Source: JBJXHB01 sp046160725
GTDB lineage: Bacteria; Pseudomonadota; Gammaproteobacteria; Burkholderiales; Burkholderiaceae_C
Assembly: GCA_046160725.1 (NCBI GenBank)
Contig: JBJXHB010000053.1
Location: forward strand, 1-12,437
Direction: 5' to 3'
DNA: 12,437 bases
The notes under the pieces are model-generated. The model was not told the origin of the DNA. It worked only from the letters and a program-made list of their open reading frames with translations, and did not search any database. Of the stretch, positions 1 through 6,842 are shown piece by piece (positions within the stretch are counted from its first letter, which is position 1; each line of letters begins with the position of its first letter). The position numbers and the translations under genes are program-made.

Positions 1-798
1 CTGCTCAACGCCTACGACATCGACCCCGGCGCCGCAACACCCAAGAGCATGACGATGCTGGACTTCAACCTGTGGAGCTGGAACAGCCGCATCTTTCCGG
101 GCATCGACCCTCTGGTGGTGCGGCACATGGACAAGGTGCGCATCCGCATCGGCAACCTGACGATGACCAACCATCCGATCCATCTGCATGGCCACGAGTT
201 CCTGATCACCGGCACGGACGGCGGGCCCACGCCCAAGAGCGCGCGGCAGTACGAGATCACGGCCGACATCGCGGTCGGACAGATGCGCCAGCTCGACTTC
301 CTGGCTGACGAGGAGGGCGACTGGGCCTTTCACTGCCACAAGAGCCACCACACGATGAACGCGATGGGCCATGGCGTACCCACCATGATCGGTGTGGACC
401 ATCGTGGCGTGGCCCGGCAGATCACGCAGCTGATCCCCGACTACATGGTGATGGGCGAGCGCGGCATGAAGGACATGACCGAGATGGAGATGCCCTTGCC
501 CGACAACACCGCCGCCATGATGGCCGGGGAGGGACCGTTCGGTGCCGTCGGCATGGGCGGCATGTTCAGCGTGTTGAAGGTACGCAAGGACCAGAAGCGC
601 GGCGACTACAGCGACCCGGGCTGGTACCAGCACCCGCCGGGCACGGTGGCCTATGAGTTCACCGGCGCCTTGCCGGACCCGGCCCGCTTCAGGGCCGACG
701 CCAGCCCAGGCCCCGGCGCGATGCCGCCGATGGCCAGGCCGCAGCAGGCGGTCGAGGTCAAGGTGCGCAAGCCTGCGGGCGGCCACTCGGGCCACTGA
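1..798 (+). CDS. Multicopper oxidase, C-terminal part (5' end outside window)
   Basis: The reading frame is open from base 1 and ends at TGA 796-798, so about 265 C-terminal residues are present and the N-terminal cupredoxin domains are missing. Two signature copper motifs of the last domain are visible: HPIHLHGH (bases 172-195) and HCHKSHHTMNAM (331-366). The second supplies the type 3 histidines, the type 1 Cys and His, and a Met as axial type 1 ligand. In this family four coppers oxidise a substrate (often Cu(I)) and reduce O2 to water, usually in the periplasm. A methionine-rich stretch follows at about bases 445-570, as in copper-tolerance oxidases of the CopA/CueO kind. A cupredoxin gene follows after 78 bases on the same strand, which supports a copper role. 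The exact substrate cannot be read from this fragment. Confidence 0.9.
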   Translation: MLNAYDIDPGAATPKSMTMLDFNLWSWNSRIFPGIDPLVVRHMDKVRIRIGNLTMTNHPIHLHGHEFLITGTDGGPTPKSARQYEITADIAVGQMRQLDFLADEEGDWAFHCHKSHHTMNAMGHGVPTMIGVDHRGVARQITQLIPDYMVMGERGMKDMTEMEMPLPDNTAAMMAGEGPFGAVGMGGMFSVLKVRKDQKRGDYSDPGWYQHPPGTVAYEFTGALPDPARFRADASPGPGAMPPMARPQQAVEVKVRKPAGGHSGH

Positions 799-876
799 CG
801 GTCTGTTGAACCTGGATCAGGCGCATCACCGCAACGCCAGCAGTGCCACGGATCGCCCATTTCGAAGGAGAGTTCC

Positions 877-1416
877 ATGAAACGAATCAGCCCCATAGTC
901 GACCGCCGCGCCGCCATCACCCGCCTGTCGGCCGCCGCCGCAGCCGTGGCGCTGCCCCTGCTGGCCCAGCAGGCACGGGCCCACACCGACAAGCCGCACG
1001 CGCCGAAGGCCGGCCCGGTGCGCAGGGAACAAAAAGACTGGGGCATCGCCGGCGATGCCCGGCATGCCAGGCGCACCATCGAAGTCGGCATGGCCGACAA
1101 CATGCGCTTCACGCCGGCGCGCATCGAGGTGCGGTTGGGCGAGACGGTGAAGTTCGTGGTCCGCAACTCCGGCAAATTGATGCACGAGTTCGTCATCGGC
1201 ACCAAGGCCGAGAACGCCCAGCATGCCGCGTTGATGGTGAAGTTCCCGAACATGGAACACGACGAACCGTACATGGCCCACGTGCCGCCCGGCAAGACCG
1301 GCGAGATCGTGTGGACCTTCAACCGGGCCGGCGAGTTCGAGTTCGCCTGCCTGATCGCCGGGCACTACCAGGGCGGCATGGTGGGCACGATCAAGGTGGT
1401 GCCGGCCGCCACATAG
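877..1416 (+). CDS. Exported cupredoxin (plastocyanin/azurin-like copper protein)
   Basis: This 179-residue protein starts at ATG 877 behind a good ribosome site (AAGGAG, 865-870). The first 35 residues look like an export signal ending A-R-A, with a twin-arginine pair (DRRAAITRL, residues 9-17) before a hydrophobic Ala-rich stretch, so Tat export is plausible. The mature part is one cupredoxin domain, roughly residues 67-177. The type 1 copper ligands can be assigned as His103 (MHEF), Cys158, His163 and Met168 (CLIAGHYQGGM). It probably carries electrons or copper in the periplasm. It lies 78 bases behind the multicopper oxidase and is probably co-transcribed with it, so electron or copper exchange with that oxidase is a reasonable inference. 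His and Met are frequent before and inside the domain (for example the HTDKPHAPK segment). The specific partner is unknown. Confidence 0.85.
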   Translation: MKRISPIVDRRAAITRLSAAAAAVALPLLAQQARAHTDKPHAPKAGPVRREQKDWGIAGDARHARRTIEVGMADNMRFTPARIEVRLGETVKFVVRNSGKLMHEFVIGTKAENAQHAALMVKFPNMEHDEPYMAHVPPGKTGEIVWTFNRAGEFEFACLIAGHYQGGMVGTIKVVPAAT

Positions 1417-1446
1417 TGGCTACATGACCCACTAGAGCTCAGGGGC

Positions 1447-1485
1447 AAAGAAAAAGGACCTAGGGGCCGAGACTCCTAAGTCCTT
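1447..1485 (-). terminator. Rho-independent terminator of tRNA-Asn
   Basis: Read on the minus strand, an 11-bp stem (arms 1475-1485 and 1454-1464, one G-U pair) is followed directly by a T-rich run with one interruption (1447-1455). It begins 19 bases beyond the tRNA 3' end. On the plus strand the stem is not followed by a T run, so it is a weaker candidate for ending the copper genes. Confidence 0.8.
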
Positions 1486-1503
1486 GATTCAACTACCTTA
1501 TTT

Positions 1504-1579
1504 TGGCTCCCCGACCTGGACTCGAACCAGGGACCTGCGGATTAACAGTCCGTCGCTCTACCGACTGAGCTATCAGGGA
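1504..1579 (-). tRNA. tRNA-Asn (anticodon GTT)
   Basis: This is a 76-base cloverleaf on the minus strand. The acceptor arms TCCCTGA and TCGGGGA pair over 7 bp (one G-T), followed by G and an encoded CCA end (1504-1506). The D-arm region contains AGCTCAGTCGGTAGAGC. The anticodon loop is CTGTTAA with GTT as anticodon, which reads Asn codons. The T arm contains GGTTCGAGTCC. It has its own promoter (1591-1618) and terminator (1447-1485), so it appears to be a single-gene transcription unit. Confidence 0.97.
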
Positions 1580-1590
1580 ATGAGCCCGAG

Positions 1591-1618
1591 ATTATAGAGG
1601 GGTTGGCACTGGCGTCAC
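1591..1618 (-). promoter_or_regulatory. Promoter of tRNA-Asn
   Basis: On the minus strand a perfect -10 box TATAAT (1591-1596) lies 11 bases before the mature tRNA 5' end. GTGACG (1613-1618), four of six matches to the -35 consensus, precedes it with a 16-base spacer. The -35 box overlaps the stop codon of the upstream receptor gene. Confidence 0.7.
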
Positions 1619-3711
1619 AGCGCCAGCTGTGCCGAAAGCCGCAGGGTGCGCGGTGCCAGGGGGAAGAGGTAGGCATGGCCGAACTGGAAGGGCGCCTCCT
1701 TCCACGCGCGGCGATCCAGCAGGTTGTCAATGCCCAGGCGCAAGGTGACGGCCCGGCCGGCCGCCTGGGTGGCCAGCCGGGCGCCGACGTCGATGCGAGT
1801 CCAGCCGCCGATCGTGGCGCTGTTGTCGGGCAAGACGGCCCGGCTGCCGTCGTGGCTGAGCGCGGCCTGCAAGGTCAGGCCGGGCCAGGCGGGCAGGGTG
1901 TAGCTGGCCATGCCGCGCAAGGACAGGCTCGGCACGTTGGGCGGGCGTTTGCCGTCCAGGCTGGCGTCGGCCGTCGCGTGGCGGCGCGCGCTCAGGGCCA
2001 TGGCGCTGGCATGCCAGGCCCACGCGGCTTGGCGCGCATCCCAGCCCAGCTCGATGCCGCGGTGTCGGGCATGGCCATCCAGCTGGCGAAGGCCCAGGAT
2101 GTCGCTGGTCGCGGGGCGGCAGGTGTCGAACACCACGGCGCTGGCCTCATGCTCGCCAACGCGCCACTTCCAGCCGGCCTCGACCTGCCGGCTGCGCAGC
2201 ACCGGCAGCACCTGTCCGGGGTTGGCAAACACGCCCGGCAGGTTGGGCACCACGGCCGACTCGGCGCCATGGCCGAAGGAGGCATAGACCAGGGCTGGGC
2301 CCAGCCGGTGGCTGAGCGCCAGCCACGGCGTGGCCACCTGTTGGCGGTAGGCCGTGGCCTGGCTGCCGTCGGTCAACCGGCTGGCCCGGTCCAGGTGGCT
2401 GCTGCGCAGCCCGGCCCACAGCTCGGTATCGGCGCCCAGACGGGCCCTGGCCCGTGCGAAGACCTCGACGCTGCGCTCGTCGCGCTCGGTGTTCTCGGTG
2501 GTGGGTGTGCCATCGGCAGGCGTCACCGCGCCGCCGTCCACATGGCCGCTGCCGACATAGTTGAAGGCCTGGCGCTGGGTCCGCAGACGCTGGCGCGTGG
2601 TCAGCACGCCGGCACTGGCATCCCATGCCTGGCCGGCCCAGCGCAGCTGCAGCTCCAGGGCATCGCTGGCGCGGCGCTCGCCATCGCTGCGAAAGTCGTA
2701 GAGATCAAAGCTGCCGTCGGTGCAGTAGCGGTCGAAGCGGCCGTCCGCCGAGCAGCCGAAGGGAAACGCGATGCGGTCATCGGTGCGCAGCCGCTGTACC
2801 GCACCATGGACCCGCAGCGACCAACCGTGCGCAAGCTGGCGTGTCCAGCGCAGCGACGCCGTGCGGCCGTCCGACACCACCGGCAGGGACCACGGCTGCT
2901 GGTTCAGGTTGCGCCGTGGGTCCACGTCATGGGCATCCGGTATCCGGTCGCCCAGCAGGCTGAAGCCGGGCACCGAGGGCTGGGCCTGGTGGCCGACCTC
3001 GGCCTCGATTTCGAACCGGCCAGCGGCGCCGGCATCCAGGTCCAGGGCCGCTGCCAGCAGATGGCGGCGCCCGCGGGCGCCGTCCTGGGCGGGACGCAGG
3101 GCTTCGGCAGCGGCGTTGATGCGCCAGCCGATGGCGCCGGCCGTGTCGCCGACATCGACATGGGCCAGCTGGCTGGCCTCGTCCTGCCAGGCAATGTGGG
3201 CGCTGCGGACACGGCCGGCAGGCCGCTTGACGATCAGGTTGACCAGGCCGCCCGGCGCGCTGGTGCCGGCCTGGATGCCGCTGGTCCCCTTCAGCACTTG
3301 AAGGCCCTGCTTGTTGTCCAGCGCCAGCAGCGTCTCGCCGCTGATGGGAAGCCCGTCGCGGCGCATGTTGAAGCGCGGGTCCAGCACAAAGCCGCGCACG
3401 GTGTACTGGCTCCAGTAGCCGGGCGCGTTATAGGCGTCACCGACAGAGGCGTCCCAGCGCACCAAGTCGGCCGGCGTGCGGGCGCCCAGGTCCTTCATGG
3501 ATTGCTCGCTCAGTGCGCTCAGCGCAAAGGGTGCGCGGGCCGAGGGCTGGTCGCCGAATCCAGCCAGGGCCGTTGGCGTTGGCCCGCGGGCCCCGGTCAC
3601 GGTGACCGACTGGGTCGGCGTGTCGGCCTGGGCCAGGGCGCCACCAACCAGAGTGGCGCAACAGAGCAGCAGCGCCTGGCGGCGCCGCAAAGTGGGTGCG
3701 TGGATTGCCAT
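1615..3711 (-). CDS. TonB-dependent outer-membrane receptor, probable thiamine transporter
   Basis: This 698-residue protein has the layout of a siderophore-type TonB-dependent receptor. The signal peptide is residues 1-29 (RRR, then a hydrophobic stretch, ending ALAQA), with a TonB-box-like SVTVTG at 35-40. The plug domain covers about 45-165 with the conserved VLKGTSG...PGGLVNLIVKRP pattern (139-164), and a long beta-barrel follows to the C-terminus. A Cys pair (GCSADGRFDRYC) lies in the barrel, probably in an outer loop. The last residue is Leu, not the common Phe. ATG 3711 is chosen because GAGAGG stands 6 bases before it and the signal peptide begins there; an in-frame start at 3759 would add 16 unlikely residues. 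A TPP riboswitch lies upstream. TPP-controlled receptors are known as candidate thiamine importers, so uptake of thiamine or a precursor is inferred despite the siderophore-like sequence. Confidence 0.9.
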   Translation of the reverse strand: MAIHAPTLRRRQALLLCCATLVGGALAQADTPTQSVTVTGARGPTPTALAGFGDQPSARAPFALSALSEQSMKDLGARTPADLVRWDASVGDAYNAPGYWSQYTVRGFVLDPRFNMRRDGLPISGETLLALDNKQGLQVLKGTSGIQAGTSAPGGLVNLIVKRPAGRVRSAHIAWQDEASQLAHVDVGDTAGAIGWRINAAAEALRPAQDGARGRRHLLAAALDLDAGAAGRFEIEAEVGHQAQPSVPGFSLLGDRIPDAHDVDPRRNLNQQPWSLPVVSDGRTASLRWTRQLAHGWSLRVHGAVQRLRTDDRIAFPFGCSADGRFDRYCTDGSFDLYDFRSDGERRASDALELQLRWAGQAWDASAGVLTTRQRLRTQRQAFNYVGSGHVDGGAVTPADGTPTTENTERDERSVEVFARARARLGADTELWAGLRSSHLDRASRLTDGSQATAYRQQVATPWLALSHRLGPALVYASFGHGAESAVVPNLPGVFANPGQVLPVLRSRQVEAGWKWRVGEHEASAVVFDTCRPATSDILGLRQLDGHARHRGIELGWDARQAAWAWHASAMALSARRHATADASLDGKRPPNVPSLSLRGMASYTLPAWPGLTLQAALSHDGSRAVLPDNSATIGGWTRIDVGARLATQAAGRAVTLRLGIDNLLDRRAWKEAPFQFGHAYLFPLAPRTLRLSAQLAL

Positions 3712-3733
3712 CGCGAGCCTCTCGTGTCGATGG
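3708..3733 (-). promoter_or_regulatory. Hairpin hiding the receptor's ribosome site and start codon
   Basis: In the minus-strand RNA, CCAUCG (3733-3728) pairs with CGAUGG (3713-3708). After a 3-base bulge, CGAG (3724-3721) pairs with CUCG (3717-3714), closing an AGG loop. The ribosome-binding purines GAGAGG and the AUG at 3711-3709 both lie in this 10-bp structure. It starts 41 bases after the TPP aptamer and is the likely translational output element of the riboswitch. Its formation is predicted from pairing only. Confidence 0.6.
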
Positions 3734-3774
3734 CAGGTACGGCGGTGCGGGCACGGCACGCCAATGCGGACCGT

Positions 3775-3879
3775 GCATCCGCATGCGTTCCCTGCGCGAG
3801 GATTACCTCAATCAGGTTCAAAGGGACTGTCTCAGCCGGTGCGGCCTTGTCTGGCCGCACCAGCACCCCCAGCGGATGC
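3775..3879 (-). promoter_or_regulatory. TPP (thiamine pyrophosphate) riboswitch aptamer
   Basis: Read on the minus strand, the region holds every conserved THI-box element in order: GGGGTGC, an extended P3 hairpin (GGTGCGGCC with GGCCGCACC, 9 bp), GGCTGAGA, CCCTTTGAACCTGAT, GAGGTAATCCTC, and CGCAGGGAA. The outer P1 helix is 8 bp, GCATCCGC (3879-3872) with GCGGATGC (3782-3775), and sets the boundaries. TPP binding usually switches off the downstream gene, here the TonB-dependent receptor. The distance from the aptamer end to the receptor start codon is 63 bases. No T-rich terminator lies between, so translational control is more likely than transcription termination. Confidence 0.95.
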
Positions 3880-3910
3880 TGCCGCGCCTGGGCGCGGACG
3901 AGCAGTGAGG

Positions 3911-3916
3911 ATGATA
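3911..3916 (-). promoter_or_regulatory. Candidate -10 box for the riboswitch-receptor transcript
   Basis: TATCAT on the minus strand, five of six matches to the -10 consensus, lies 31 bases before the aptamer's first P1 base. No convincing -35 box is seen at the right spacing, so this is only a candidate. Confidence 0.35.
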
Positions 3917-3984
3917 GCCCCGGCGTCTGTTGCAGCCGAGCCCTGTGGCCTTGATGGCTTGCCGGCTTTGCCGCCCCGTACCGG

Positions 3985-5085
3985 TCAGTCGAAGACCGGC
4001 GACTCCACGCCCAGCACTTTGTGCAGCTTGGGGCTTGTGGTGGTGTACTGCAGCAGGATGCGCTTGTCGGGGAAGACATACGGCGCCGCGCCAAAGGCCG
4101 CCAACGCGGCCTCGTGGAATCCGGACAGGATCAGCTTCTTCTTGCCCGGGTAGGTGTTGATGTCGCCGACAGCGAAGATGCCCGGTATGGTGGTCTGGAA
4201 CTTCTCCGTGTCCACCACGATCTGCTTGCGCTCCAGCTCCAGGCCCCAGTGGGCGATCGGGCCGAGCTTTGGGCTGAGGCCGAAGAACACCAGCAACATG
4301 TCCAGCGGCACCACGCGCGTGACGCCGTCGCCCCCGGTCACCTTCAGCGCTGCCAGACGGCCGTCGGCTTCATCGAAGCCGGTGACCTGGCCGACCATGA
4401 ACTGCATCTCAAGCGCCTCGCACAGCTGGCGCATCTTGGCCACAGACGCCGGCGCGGCCCGGAAGCCGTCGCGGCGGTGGATCAGGATCACGCTCTCAGC
4501 GCGGTTGGGGCCCTCCTGGACGAAGTTCAAGGTCCAGTCCAGCGCCGAGTCGCCGCCACCGATGATCACCAGGTTCTTGCCGGCAAACTGCCCCGGGTGG
4601 CGCACCCGGTAGAACAGCTGCGTGCCGTCGTGGCGGTCCAGCCCGTCCAGCTTCAGCAGGCGCGGCTGGAACGAGCCCACGCCACCGGCGATGAACACGG
4701 TGCGGGTGATGAAGCGGGTGCCCTTGGAGGTCCCGACGTCAAAGCGGCCGTCCTCGCGGCGCTGCAGGCCGCTGACCTCCTGGCCAAGGTGGAAGGTGGC
4801 GCCGAACGGCTCGATCTGCTTGAGCAGGTTGTCCGTCAGCTCCTTGCCGGTGCACACCGGCACGGCCGGTATGTCGTAGATCGGCTTGTCCGGGTACAGC
4901 TCTATGCACTGCCCGCCCGGGTAGGCCAGCGAGTCGATGATGTGGGCTTTGATCTCCAGCAGGCCGAGCTCGAAGACCTGGAACAGGCCAACCGGCCCGG
5001 CACCGACGATGACCGCGTCGGTTTCGATGGCGCCGTCGTGGCTGTGCGCCGTCAGCGGGATCTGGGGGTTGAGGTCCGGTTCCAT
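3985..5085 (-). CDS. Ferredoxin-NADP+ reductase, thioredoxin-reductase-like type
   Basis: This 366-residue flavoprotein has an FAD-binding GAGPVG (28-33), an NADP(H)-binding GGGDSA (176-181), a basic HRRDGFRA (203-210) expected to contact the NADPH 2'-phosphate, and a second FAD motif GDINTYPGKKK (308-317 region). It lacks the redox CxxC of true thioredoxin reductases, which with the extended C-terminus marks the TrxR-like ferredoxin-NADP reductase family found in Bacillus and many proteobacteria. It moves electrons between NADPH and ferredoxin in the cytoplasm. The start codon stands 9 bases after the fdxA stop, so the two are almost certainly co-transcribed and FdxA is the obvious partner. 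Together they could feed the sulfite reductase upstream in the same cluster. No strong ribosome site is seen, consistent with translation coupled to fdxA. The stop codon lies in the loop of a 6-bp hairpin without a T run. Confidence 0.92.
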   Translation of the reverse strand: MEPDLNPQIPLTAHSHDGAIETDAVIVGAGPVGLFQVFELGLLEIKAHIIDSLAYPGGQCIELYPDKPIYDIPAVPVCTGKELTDNLLKQIEPFGATFHLGQEVSGLQRREDGRFDVGTSKGTRFITRTVFIAGGVGSFQPRLLKLDGLDRHDGTQLFYRVRHPGQFAGKNLVIIGGGDSALDWTLNFVQEGPNRAESVILIHRRDGFRAAPASVAKMRQLCEALEMQFMVGQVTGFDEADGRLAALKVTGGDGVTRVVPLDMLLVFFGLSPKLGPIAHWGLELERKQIVVDTEKFQTTIPGIFAVGDINTYPGKKKLILSGFHEAALAAFGAAPYVFPDKRILLQYTTTSPKLHKVLGVESPVFD

Positions 5086-5094
5086 CGTGCAGGG

Positions 5095-5418
5095 TCAGCG
5101 GATGAGTTCCGACAGCTTGTCCTTGCGGTCCTTCCAGTCGTCCGCATCCGCCGGATGGGCCTTGCGCTTGGTGATGCTGGGCCAGCCGCGCGCGAGATCG
5201 GCGTTCAGCGCGATGAATTTCTGCTGGTCGCCGGGCACGTCCTCCTCCGGCAGGATGGCATTGACCGGGCACTCCGGGATGCACACCGCGCAATCGATGC
5301 ACTCGTCCGGGTCGATCACCAGCATGTTCGGTCCCTCCCGGAAGCAGTCCACGGGGCACACGTCGACACAGTCGGTGTACTTGCAGCGGATGCAGGATTC
5401 AAGGACGACGTGGGTCAT
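5095..5418 (-). CDS. fdxA: Ferredoxin FdxA, [3Fe-4S][4Fe-4S] type
   Basis: This 107-residue protein closely follows the Azotobacter FdI/FdxA pattern. The N-terminal CIRCKYTDCVDVCPVDCF gives Cys9, 12, 17, 21 and 25, and CIDCAVCIPECP gives Cys40, 43, 46 and 50. By family comparison Cys9, Cys17 and Cys50 hold the 3Fe-4S cluster and Cys21, 40, 43 and 46 the 4Fe-4S cluster. The C-terminal half (LNADLARGWPSITKRK) is the extension typical of this family. ATG 5418 is chosen because MTHVV matches the family N-terminus; the frame stays open to 5481 but adds 21 Pro-rich residues unlike the family. No good ribosome site precedes it, and a G7 run (5444-5450, plus strand) lies 25 bases upstream. The gene lies between cobA (104-base gap) and the ferredoxin reductase (9-base gap), pointing to one redox module. 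Confidence 0.95.
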   Translation of the reverse strand: MTHVVLESCIRCKYTDCVDVCPVDCFREGPNMLVIDPDECIDCAVCIPECPVNAILPEEDVPGDQQKFIALNADLARGWPSITKRKAHPADADDWKDRKDKLSELIR

Positions 5419-5522
5419 GGTGTCGGGTCGGTTGATGGCCGGCGGGGGGGTGGGTGGCGCCATGGCGTCGCGCCAAGGCATCGGCCTGCGCGGAGAACGC
5501 CACCACAGGCCAGACGGCGATT

Positions 5523-6335
5523 TTAGGGTGCGGGGTGGGGCGCCCGGTCTTGAGCGCCCTCAGGGACAAGGGTCTTGTGTCCGGCCGGCGATGCGATGGG
5601 CTCGCCCAGTGGCGCGGCGCCGACACCGACGGTGACGACGGTGGGGCGGCCCGCATGCAAGGCCGTGGCCTGCGACAGGGTCTGCACCTGATGCGGGCTG
5701 ACCAGGGCGTCGGGCGCCCCAGCGCAGGACACCACCAGCACCGGGTCGCAGGCTGACCAGCCGGCGGCCAACAGCCGCCGTTGCAGGGCGCCGAGCTGGC
5801 GCCCTGCCATGTAGAACACCTCGGTATCGGCATGGCGTGCCGCTTGCAGGTCGTACTCGCGCGTCATCGCGGTGGTCAGGGCCACGCTGCGCCCGCGCCC
5901 GCGCCGGGTCAGCGGCCGCTGCGCCTGGGCCGCGGCCGCACAGGCAGCGGTGACGCCGGGCACCACCTCGCAGGCGATGCCGGCAGCTGCCAGGGCCTCA
6001 AGCTCCTCCTCCAGCCGTCCGAACAGGCTGGGGTCACCGCCCTTCAGGCGCACCACCCGTTGCACCCGGCCCGCCCAGCCCACCAGCAAGGCGTTGATGT
6101 GATCCTGTGCCGCCGACGCCTTGAAGCCGCGCTTGCCGACGTCCACCCAGCGGGCCTGCGGTGCCAGGTCGCGCAGCCCGGCATCGGTCAGCGCGTCATG
6201 CAGCACCACGTCGGCCAGCCCCAGCAGGCGCGCGCCGCGGAGTGTGATCAGGTCGGCACTGCCCGGCCCGGCACCGATGAAGTGCACCACTCGTGCGACG
6301 GGCGGCCGTGGCCCTTCCTGGCGGCGGGCCGTCAT
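5523..6335 (-). CDS. cobA: Uroporphyrinogen-III C-methyltransferase (SUMT)
   Basis: This 270-residue enzyme belongs to the tetrapyrrole methylase family. Visible motifs are VHFIGAGPGSADL (17-29, SAM-binding loop), VGKRG (66-70), RLKGGDPSLFGR (96-107) and FYMAG farther on. It transfers two methyl groups from SAM to uroporphyrinogen III, giving precorrin-2, the branch point to siroheme and cobalamin. It is the methyltransferase alone; the dehydrogenase/ferrochelatase half of CysG is absent and must be encoded elsewhere. The start ATG 6335 overlaps the DUF934 stop as ATGA, so the two are translationally coupled; the longer open frame to 6713 is antisense or overlapping noise. Its place behind cysI suggests it supplies siroheme for sulfite reductase rather than B12. 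The last 30 or so residues form a variable tail ending PHPAP. Confidence 0.92.
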   Translation of the reverse strand: MTARRQEGPRPPVARVVHFIGAGPGSADLITLRGARLLGLADVVLHDALTDAGLRDLAPQARWVDVGKRGFKASAAQDHINALLVGWAGRVQRVVRLKGGDPSLFGRLEEELEALAAAGIACEVVPGVTAACAAAAQAQRPLTRRGRGRSVALTTAMTREYDLQAARHADTEVFYMAGRQLGALQRRLLAAGWSACDPVLVVSCAGAPDALVSPHQVQTLSQATALHAGRPTVVTVGVGAAPLGEPIASPAGHKTLVPEGAQDRAPHPAP

Positions 6336-6820
6336 GCCACTGCCCTGCGGAACAAGGGCTGGGTCTGCAGCAGGTCGCCCTGGTAGTGGGCGTCGATGAA
6401 GCCCAGAGAGCGCAACGCGGTGTCGCGGCGTTGGTCGGCACGCAGCATGGCGCTGCTGAAGCCGCAGCGGGCCAGCAAGGGCAGCATGTCCACCACCACG
6501 TCGCCGGCGGCGCGCACCTCGCCGCCAAAGCGCTGGCGGCTGCGCAGCAGGCGGGCCTGGGTATAGGCACGGCCATCCGTCCATTTCGGAAAGTTCAGCA
6601 CCACCAGTTGCAGGCGCTGCAGGTCCCCGGCCAGTGTTTCCACGTCGACCTGGTTGCTCAGCTCGACACCCACGGCAAGACCAGCGGGCCACGGTCCGCG
6701 CACGGCATGCCACTGCTCCAGGGTCAGCAGCGCGTGGCTGGTCGCAGGCGGGTGCGGTTGCGGCCCGTCCTCACCGCACTTGTGGTGCCAGGGGTCCTGG
6801 CCTGGGTTGATCAGTTGCAT
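6332..6820 (-). CDS. DUF934 protein of the sulfite-reduction operon
   Basis: This 162-residue protein belongs to the DUF934 family, small proteins almost always encoded directly after cysI in proteobacteria and often described as putative oxidoreductase or sulfite-reductase-associated. Typical family segments are GVELSNQVDVETL, VVLNFPKWTDGRAYTQARLLR, GEVRAAGDVVVDMLPLL, and the ending DAHYQGDL. No cofactor motif, Cys cluster or signal peptide is seen, so it is probably a soluble cytoplasmic partner of unknown biochemistry. ATG 6820 is chosen because GGAG stands 8 bases before it; the longer frame to 6904 would overlap cysI by about 60 bases. It lies 22 bases behind cysI and overlaps the methyltransferase start by 4 bases, which suggests tight stoichiometric expression with both. 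Confidence 0.88.
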   Translation of the reverse strand: MQLINPGQDPWHHKCGEDGPQPHPPATSHALLTLEQWHAVRGPWPAGLAVGVELSNQVDVETLAGDLQRLQLVVLNFPKWTDGRAYTQARLLRSRQRFGGEVRAAGDVVVDMLPLLARCGFSSAMLRADQRRDTALRSLGFIDAHYQGDLLQTQPLFRRAVA

Positions 6821-6842
6821 GGGGCGCTCCAGCCGTGGCGTC

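Noticed and set aside
651..1322. A 223-codon minus-strand frame across the oxidase-cupredoxin junction
   Set aside because: It runs antisense to two genes with intact copper-binding motifs and has no recognisable features.
1414..1434. Hairpin TAGTGG/CCACTA at the cupredoxin stop as a terminator
   Set aside because: Only 6 bp, AT-containing, and followed by no T run.
1603..3954. A 783-codon open frame on the plus strand
   Set aside because: It is antisense to the TonB receptor; its product is Ala/Gly/Gln-rich with no domain, and such frames arise by chance in GC-rich genes. The minus-strand protein has a clear signal peptide and plug motifs.
5444..5450. G7 run upstream of fdxA as a phase-variable tract
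   Set aside because: It is short, lies outside the coding frame used here, and is common by chance at this GC content.
4021..5526. A 501-codon open frame on the plus strand
   Set aside because: It is antisense to the ferredoxin reductase and fdxA, both of which have unmistakable cofactor motifs; the antisense product shows none.
6336..6713. N-terminal extension of the methyltransferase frame up to 6713
   Set aside because: It overlaps DUF934 out of frame, is low-complexity Arg/Ala/Gly, and the family N-terminus fits the ATG at 6335.
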